Source: Acidobacteriota bacterium
GTDB lineage: Bacteria > Acidobacteriota > UBA6911 > RPQK01 > JAPXNP01
Reading direction: 5' to 3'
DNA length: 9,514 bases
Assembly: GCA_030614585.1 (NCBI GenBank)
Contig: JAUWTT010000109.1
Span: 1-9,514, forward strand
The notes below the pieces were generated by a model. It was not told the origin of the DNA. It searched no databases and worked only from the letters and a program-made list of their open reading frames with translations. The position numbers were made by a program, and so were the translations under genes. This document shows, piece after piece, positions 5,604 through 9,514 of this stretch; within the stretch, counting starts at the first letter, position 1, and each line of letters starts with the position of its first letter.

Positions 5604-6644
5604 TTACTTCGGCGGAACCCAGGCTCCATACCGATCCCTCACATACTCCAGCCACCAGAGTATGCCCGCCTCCGGATGAAGCTCGTCAATGTCGGAATCG
5701 ACATCCTTGATTCTCGAACGCCCACCGGGCTTTGCAAAAGGTCCACCCACCCCTTCGTTGGGTGTACACTGTAACCACGTAGATGCCAGCATGTGGCCAT
5801 TATAGTTTGTTACATTTTCGTCTGTCTGGCGATAATCGTCCTGTTTCATCTCCGCCGTATAGCGACCGATCCTCGAGTAGTTGTTGTACCTGCTGGTGGT
5901 GGCCCGATGGGCCTCTTTGCTGTAGTCACCCCAATATCCACTGGGCACGTTTTTAGGAGTGCCTTCACTCTCGAGCTACGGTTTCCCTTGCACTTTCGGG
6001 CTGTGGTGAATACAGAGATCTGCATTCGAAGGAACCGGATCTTTATCGTTGTAAGCAACCATGATCGAAGGGTCCACACCATGCGCAGCCTCGATCATCT
6101 CACGGATGTGCCATCCCATTTGATCGTGAGCCATGCCTTCGTTATCGACGTCAACGAAAACGTTGCGGTAGTCGTTTTCTGCCAACCAGCGAACGGTATT
6201 AGCTACCGCTCGGTTTGCATCATCCTGACCCCACACATCGACAAGATCCTCTTTTGCTCTCGAAGTGCTCCAGTAAAGGCAACCTACGAGAACCACCACG
6301 CCCAGTCGATCCGCTGCTTCAATGATGCGCCCCATCCGTGCCGCATGGATCGGATTCAAGGTCGCGTCAACCCGGTAGCCTTTCACGTCTCCAAACCGGG
6401 AACCCATAAAGAACACACTAACCGTGTTGATGCCGTAGGTTCTATAAACTTCAAGCTTGTCTATCACTTGTTGAGTTGTGACATCAGAAATCAGTGCATT
6501 CGAACAGCGCAGGCCAAGGACTTTGAAGGCCTTGCCATTCAACAAGACCTGATCACCAGCCACCGAGAACATGTAATCCCCCGCGACCAATCCCCTAACC
6601 GCCAACACCATCACTACAAACGCAGACGCGATTCGACAGCTCAT
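5604..6644 (-). pseudogene. Secreted glycoside-hydrolase-like (TIM-barrel, cellulase/mannanase type) gene with one in-frame TAG
   Basis: A frame of 346 codons broken only by TAG at 5976-5978 (codon 223). Residues 1-22 look like a signal peptide (FVVMVLAVRGLVAG). The body reads like a clan-A glycosidase: F-S-V-x-G-x-x-x-L-L-N-G-K near 26-38, a Y-G-I-N-T-V-S-V-F strand at 70-78, A-D-R-L-G-V-V-V-L at 111-119, and D-V-D-N-E-G at 165-170, where Glu169 is the likely acid/base. After the TAG come L-E-S-E-G-T-P (224-230), with the likely nucleophile Glu225 or Glu227, then G-Y-W-G-D-Y-S-K and a C-terminal W-W-L-E-Y-V-R-D. No frameshift is involved, and a single base change from a Tyr codon (TAC/TAT) would explain the stop. 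The truncated 222-residue product would lack the second catalytic acid. The exact family and substrate are uncertain. It could also be a sequencing error or a read-through case. Confidence 0.7.
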
Positions 6645-6743
6645 ACCCAGTTTCTACCCCTCTTCTCGCCAGAAAATCAACTTTGCCCTCAAGAAGAGAA
6701 CCCCAATTGAGGCCTCTCCTCATGGGCATCGCCCTCTTTCTAA

Positions 6744-6866
6744 TCAAGCGTTCATGAAACTGCGAAAACGCAAACTTATGTCGTGCGGGCGAATCCGCTT
6801 TTCGATCCCTGATTTTTGGGCCAGGTCTAGATCAAGCCAGTGACGGGCGTAAGCATCCTGTAAGTG
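6744..6866 (-). other. Open 40-codon stretch, possible gene fragment (weak resemblance to AbiEii-type nucleotidyltransferase tails)
   Basis: Directly after the TAG of the small ORF, and in the same frame, 40 further codons stay open to TGA at 6744-6746. They include DAYARHWLDLDLAQKSGIEK. The R-H-W-x-D-L pattern recalls the conserved R-H-Y/W-x-D-L motif near the end of AbiEii/AbiGii-type nucleotidyltransferase proteins. There is no start codon of its own and the rest of the family is absent. This is a weak, eye-level match that could be chance. Confidence 0.2.
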
Positions 6867-7235
6867 CTACTTCTCGTCGTCCTCCCGTTCGCGGTCGTCG
6901 CTTTCATCAGACTCCGGACTCGAGATCGGAAGAATGAATAATCCGCCATCCTCCGCAAACTCGAAGCCGCACTCTTCGAGCACCTCGCGGGTGTCGGCTG
7001 GAAGGGTCGCGCTGTTCAGGACCCCTCTTCCGGCATCGGCAGGTTCCTTCAGTTTGAAGCCGTGCTTTTCGCAGAACTTGTCGTACTCTGCGCGGGAGGA
7101 TCGGGAGTCACTCCTCTTCCGGGTGTCGTTGGTCTCCTTCTTTTTGTTCACAGAGAAGACTACGCGTAGGAACAGGTTTGTATTCAAATAACTTCTTGAT
7201 TCGGTTGGCGTTAGCCTGCTAAAGATCGACAACAC
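6867..7235 (-). CDS. Hypothetical small acidic-tailed protein
   Basis: An unrecognised frame of up to 122 residues. The C-terminal two thirds look protein-like: a charged segment RAEYDKFCEKHGFKLKEP, then ATLPADTREVLEECGFEFAEDGGLFIL, ending in a Ser/Asp/Glu-rich tail (SSPESDESDDREREDDEK). The start is uncertain. The longest form begins at GTG 7235, and an alternative GTG at 7151 gives 94 residues starting VNKKKETND. Neither has a clear ribosome site, and the residues between them look less like coding sequence. No signal peptide, membrane segment or known domain is seen. It lies upstream of the interrupted glycosidase on the same strand with a 222-bp gap, so co-transcription is not obvious. 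It could be a small cytoplasmic protein, a remnant, or a chance ORF. Confidence 0.45.
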   Translation of the reverse strand: MLSIFSRLTPTESRSYLNTNLFLRVVFSVNKKKETNDTRKRSDSRSSRAEYDKFCEKHGFKLKEPADAGRGVLNSATLPADTREVLEECGFEFAEDGGLFILPISSPESDESDDREREDDEK

Positions 7236-7266
7236 TGCGGCAATGTTGAGCAGGGGGCGGTCGCCA

Positions 7267-7319
7267 GATCCCGGATGCTGGATGCCGGGGCGTGGTCAGG
7301 ACATCGGTAATCCGGGATC
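7267..7319. repeat. Perfect 10-bp inverted repeat GATCCCGGAT
   Basis: GATCCCGGAT (7267-7276) and its exact reverse complement ATCCGGGATC (7310-7319) are separated by 33 bases. GCTGGATGCC after the left arm repeats the GGATGC motif. It is the first of several repeat blocks in the spacer 7236-7483, which contains no recognisable gene. Confidence 0.55.
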
Positions 7320-7378
7320 AACCACTAAAGCACAAAATCACTACTGAAATTCTATTGTGTCTTTGTGATTTGGTGGTT
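7320..7378. repeat. 22-bp imperfect inverted repeat (AACCAC-AAA-CACAAA type)
   Basis: The arm at 7320-7341 and the reverse complement of 7357-7378 match at 18 of 22 positions, separated by 15 bases. The right arm contains CTTTGTGATTTGGTGG. CTTTGTGATTAGTTGG at 5402-5417 matches it at 14 of 16 positions, and TTTGTGATT also occurs at 2826. It is probably a dispersed intergenic repeat. Confidence 0.6.
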
Positions 7379-7447
7379 CAATCCCCAGATCCCAGCCCCT
7401 GGCCCCCCGGCTTCGTTCAGGCTCTGTTGCCCACACCGCACGAACCC

Positions 7448-7474
7448 CAATCGACAATCGAAAATCGTCAATCG
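7448..7474. repeat. Short tandem ATCGACA/ATCGAAA repeat
   Basis: Three to four imperfect 8-9-bp units with the core AATCG (CAATCGA, CAATCGA, AAATCGT, CAATCGA) run up to ten bases from the 3' end of the downstream-reading tRNA-Ser gene. It is a simple-sequence spacer block, distinct in sequence from the neighbouring inverted repeats. Confidence 0.5.
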
Positions 7475-7483
7475 AAATTGTCC

Positions 7484-7573
7484 TGGCGGAGAGGATGGGA
7501 TTCGAACCCATGGTACGGTTACCCGTACACGCGCTTTCCAAGCGCGCTCCTTAAGCCACTCGGACACCTCTCC
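7484..7573 (-). tRNA. tRNA-Ser (GGA)
   Basis: A 90-base class II tRNA with the CCA end encoded. The acceptor GGAGAGG pairs with CCTCTCC, with discriminator G. The anticodon stem CGCGC/GCGCG closes the loop TTGGAAA, giving anticodon GGA, which reads UCC and UCU. The long variable arm (TACGGG-TAA-CCGTA) is typical of serine tRNAs, and the T arm contains GGGTTCGAATCCC. It starts seven bases after the end of the tRNA-Ser (CGA) gene, so both are probably cut from one transcript. Confidence 0.97.
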
Positions 7574-7580
7574 GCGGCTT

Positions 7581-7673
7581 CGGAGGAGGTGGGATTCGAA
7601 CCCACGTGCCTAGCTCATCACCAGACAACCCGATTTCGAGTCGGGCCCGTTACGACCACTTCGGTACTCCTCC
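7581..7673 (-). tRNA. tRNA-Ser (CGA)
   Basis: A 93-base class II tRNA without an encoded CCA (AAG follows the discriminator G). The acceptor GGAGGAG pairs with CTCCTCC. The anticodon stem CCCGA/TCGGG closes the loop CTCGAAA, giving anticodon CGA, which reads UCG. The long variable arm and the T arm GTGGGTTCGAATCCCAC fit serine tRNA. It is the first gene of the pair; the CCA must be added by nucleotidyltransferase, unlike in its neighbour. Confidence 0.95.
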
Positions 7674-7694
7674 AAACTGTTCAAACGAGAGGAT

Positions 7695-7700
7695 ATCATA
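7695..7700 (-). promoter_or_regulatory. Candidate -10 box for the serine tRNA pair
   Basis: The minus strand reads TATGAT, one mismatch from TATAAT, about 22 bases before the tRNA-Ser (CGA) 5' end. Where a -35 box is expected the sequence is the GTCTTGAGT repeat block and has no TTGACA match. Assigned by position and -10 match only. Confidence 0.4.
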
Positions 7701-7709
7701 GGGGGCGCG

Positions 7710-7867
7710 GGTCTTGAGTCTTGAGGCCTGAGTCTTGAGGGTCTGTTGCCCAAACGATACAGAACTCAATATTGAGCCTCCGGTCTGGAATCCCGGGGGT
7801 GCCGTCTGGTTGCCCCAGACTCCGAGACTTCAAGACCTCGATACCTCAAGACCCGAGACTCAAGACT
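7710..7867. repeat. Inverted clusters of GTCTTGAG(TC) repeats around short palindromes
   Basis: The left block (7710-7744) holds three GTCTTGAG/CCTGAGTC-type units. The right block (7825-7867) holds the same units in reverse complement. GTCTTGAGTC at 7711-7720 is exactly mirrored by GACTCAAGAC at 7857-7866. Between them lie a perfect 12-bp palindrome CTCAATATTGAG (7765-7776) and a hairpin GTCTGG-TTGCC-CCAGAC (7804-7820). The block fills the divergent spacer between the tRNA pair and the SRP RNA gene; no protein gene is seen there. Confidence 0.65.
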
Positions 7868-7887
7868 TTTCCCTCCGCGAAAAGTGC

Positions 7888-7893
7888 TATAGT
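7888..7893 (+). promoter_or_regulatory. Candidate -10 box for the SRP RNA gene
   Basis: TATAGT lies so that transcription would begin near 7900, about ten bases before the predicted SRP RNA 5' stem. The -35 position (7865-7870, ACTTTT) is a poor match and falls at the edge of the GTCTTGAG repeat block. Confidence 0.4.
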
Positions 7894-7910
7894 TGACCTC
7901 GTTTGCAGTA

Positions 7911-8015
7911 TCAGGTTTCGGGCCCTGTGCAGCGTCCCCCTCGAATCATGTCAGGTCCGGAAGGAAGCAGCATTAAGAGGACAAGGATGGGTGCCGCAGG
8001 TAGCCCGGAACCTGA
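7911..8015 (+). ncRNA. ffs: Signal recognition particle RNA, small bacterial (4.5S) type
   Basis: The 105-base region folds as one long hairpin. TCAGGTTTCGGGC (7911-7923) pairs with GCCCGGAACCTGA (8003-8015), with one T-G wobble. The apical domain carries the universally conserved SRP core GTCAGGTCCGGAAGGAAGCA, including the GGAA tetraloop and the internal loop bound by the Ffh M domain, followed by GGGTGCCGCAGGTAG on the returning strand. No Alu domain is present, so it is the short Gram-negative-type RNA used with Ffh for co-translational membrane targeting. It stands about 110 bases upstream of dnaX, an arrangement also known in Bacillus. No clear terminator is seen between them. Confidence 0.95.
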
Positions 8016-8124
8016 TCAACGCGACACGTAACGTGCTCAGTAGATTCGCCGGGGAACGGCTTCGGCCACTCTCTTCTGACGTCCTCCAAAGGAAGTTGGA
8101 TTCACTTCAGCATTTGATATCGAG

Positions 8125-9514
8125 ATGTCGTACCAGGTTATTGCTCGTAAATGGCGGCCACAAAACTTCGAAGAGATGGTGGGACAGGATGTGGTCACGC
8201 GAACTCTTCAGAATGCCTTGAAAAGCGGCCGTATAGCTCACGCTTTCCTCTTCTCGGGTGTCCGGGGTGTTGGCAAAACAACGGCAGCTCGCATTTTGGC
8301 AAAGGCTCTCAACTGCAGAGAGGGAATCAACCCGAAACCGTGTGATGAGTGTGTTTCCTGCGAAGAGATTCGAATCGGCAACAGTGTCGATGTGCAGGAG
8401 ATCGATGCCGCTTCGAACCGCGGAATCGATGACATCCGCGAACTCAGGGAAAGCGCGCGTTACGGAACGGCTCGCGACCGTTTCAAGATATTCATCGTGG
8501 ACGAAGTCCACATGCTGACCAAAGAGGCATTCAACGCCCTGCTCAAGATTCTCGAGGAACCTCCGTCGCACGTAAAGTTCATTCTCGCCACGACTGAGTA
8601 CCAGAGGATTCCTCGGACCATTACCTCGCGCTGCCAGAAGTATGAGTTCAAGCCAATAGCGTATCAGGGCATTCTCGACAGGCTGAGACTCATCACTGAG
8701 ACTGAAGGTGTCAAGATCAGTGACTTCGCACTGTTCGCGGTGGCTTCTGTCGGTCAGGGGAGCATGCGGGACGCGCAATCGGCACTGGACCAGATCCTGG
8801 CTTTCAGCGATCGCGAGGTGCAGGATGAAGATGTGAAGGCGCTCCTCGGAGTGCTGGATCAAGGCATTACTGCCGAACTGGTTCAAGTGGTGCTCGACGG
8901 CGATCGCGGCGGGCTGATCAAACGACTGCAGGCTTTGGCTGGAAGCGGCATTTCACCGCAGGTGCTCTGCACCAAACTGATGGAGCGCGTGAGAGATCTG
9001 TTAGTCTGCAAGGCCGCGGGCTGGGATACGGCTCTTATCCAATTGCCAGACTCGGAAAAGGATCAGCTTCTCGACCAGGCTGAGAGATTCTCCGAACTGG
9101 ACTTGATTCGCTTCTATGATCTCTTGAATCAGACCGGAGACGAACTGCGCTGGCATGTACATCCGCACGTCCATCTCGAGATTGCCTTGCTGAAGCTGGT
9201 CGAGTTAGCACATCTACCGGCCCTCGAAACCGTCATATCGAGGCTGGAAAGCGGTCAATTACTGCCTTCTCCCGCCGGTGGAACTGCTGCGGGAGACCGG
9301 AACCGTTCGGCAAAGGCACCCTCGGCTGTTTCCGACAGTGGAGAGAGTACCTCCCAGCCGAAGGACTCCGCAGAGGAGAACTCAGACAAGCAGAGCACCG
9401 GCGAAGTATCGGAGTCCCCTTTCACTCGGATTGAGGCTCCTACGGGCGACCCCGTTCAGGATTGGATGCTCAGCCTGCAGGACCGATTCAAGGGTCTGTA
9501 TCAGCAACTGCAAT
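8125..9514 (+). CDS. dnaX: DNA polymerase III gamma/tau subunit (clamp loader), 3' end cut by window edge
   Basis: The ATPase of the clamp-loader complex, which opens the sliding clamp and loads it at primed DNA. The 463 visible codons begin MSYQVIARKWRPQNFEEMVGQ, the classical DnaX start. Walker A is GVRGVGKTT at 45-53 (Lys51). The zinc module uses Cys64, Cys73, Cys76 and Cys79. Walker B is IFIVDEVHML with Asp126-Glu127. Sensor 1 lies at ILATTE (153-158), the SRC arginine-finger motif at 168-170, and sensor 2 at GSMRDAQSALDQ from Gly212. The clamp-loader collar domain III follows, then from about residue 380 a Ser/Glu-rich linker leading toward the tau-specific tail, which is outside the window. 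No A-rich slippery site for tau/gamma frameshifting is visible up to the edge. The ATG at 8125 is the only start fitting the family; its ribosome site is weak. ybaB and recR would be the expected next genes. Confidence 0.97.
   Translation, partial: MSYQVIARKWRPQNFEEMVGQDVVTRTLQNALKSGRIAHAFLFSGVRGVGKTTAARILAKALNCREGINPKPCDECVSCEEIRIGNSVDVQEIDAASNRGIDDIRELRESARYGTARDRFKIFIVDEVHMLTKEAFNALLKILEEPPSHVKFILATTEYQRIPRTITSRCQKYEFKPIAYQGILDRLRLITETEGVKISDFALFAVASVGQGSMRDAQSALDQILAFSDREVQDEDVKALLGVLDQGITAELVQVVLDGDRGGLIKRLQALAGSGISPQVLCTKLMERVRDLLVCKAAGWDTALIQLPDSEKDQLLDQAERFSELDLIRFYDLLNQTGDELRWHVHPHVHLEIALLKLVELAHLPALETVISRLESGQLLPSPAGGTAAGDRNRSAKAPSAVSDSGESTSQPKDSAEENSDKQSTGEVSESPFTRIEAPTGDPVQDWMLSLQDRFKGLYQQLQ

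Noticed and set aside
5793..6710. Plus-strand ORF of 305 codons antisense to the interrupted glycosidase
   Set aside because: Its translation has no family resemblance or ribosome site, while the minus strand shows a signal peptide, DNEG and LESEG motifs across the same bases. It is an antisense shadow.
7236..7483. Possible CRISPR array in the repeat-rich spacer
   Set aside because: The repeats are short, mixed in type and unevenly spaced, with no constant repeat-spacer period and no cas genes.
7292..7717. Plus- and minus-strand ORFs across the tRNA region
   Set aside because: They are open-frame artefacts over two clear tRNA genes and repeats.
8025..8063. Terminator between SRP RNA and dnaX
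   Set aside because: A small CACGT-A-ACGTG hairpin and a GCCG/CGGC stem are visible but neither is followed by a T-run, so no termination is claimed.
8107..8886. Minus-strand ORF of 259 codons
   Set aside because: It is antisense to the dnaX ATPase domain, which is unmistakable on the plus strand.

Overview
The window looks like a chromosomal stretch of an environmental, Gram-negative-type bacterium. The evidence is a lipobox lipoprotein, secreted proteins with signal peptides, the 3' remnant of an outer-membrane porin gene, and bacterial RecD2, DnaX and small SRP RNA. The phylum cannot be fixed from the sequence alone. Base composition is moderate, and the spacers hold several families of short direct and inverted repeats, as often seen in large genomes of free-living bacteria.

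Layout from left to right. Positions 1-2448 (minus strand) hold a small RelA/SpoT-type HD phosphohydrolase overlapping the start of recD2, whose 3' end leaves the window. Positions 2449-2904 hold their promoter region, the decayed 3' end of a porin gene on the plus strand, and a hairpin repeat. Positions 2905-5185 (minus) are a two-gene operon: a DUF2092-type lipoprotein followed by a secreted, repeat-rich DUF6515-like protein. Positions 5186-5603 hold the operon promoter, a second copy of the hairpin repeat, and a 15-codon remnant of an ADP-ribosylglycohydrolase start. Positions 5604-6644 (minus) encode a secreted glycoside-hydrolase-like protein interrupted by one in-frame TAG. Positions 6744-7235 hold a small unrecognised ORF and a possible gene fragment. 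Positions 7236-7483 are a patchwork of repeats. Two serine tRNA genes (CGA, then GGA anticodon) follow on the minus strand at 7484-7673. A repeat-rich divergent spacer leads to the SRP RNA gene (7911-8015, plus) and dnaX (8125 onward, plus), which runs off the right edge.

Functionally, the two ends are housekeeping: recD2 for DNA repair and processing on the left; serine tRNAs, SRP RNA and the clamp-loader subunit on the right. The middle is accessory: an envelope operon of unknown role among at least three damaged genes (porin tail, ADP-ribosylglycohydrolase head, interrupted glycosidase). I found no CRISPR array, phage, transposase gene or defence system. The less ordinary content is the gene decay together with related hairpin repeats on both sides of the DUF2092/DUF6515 operon.
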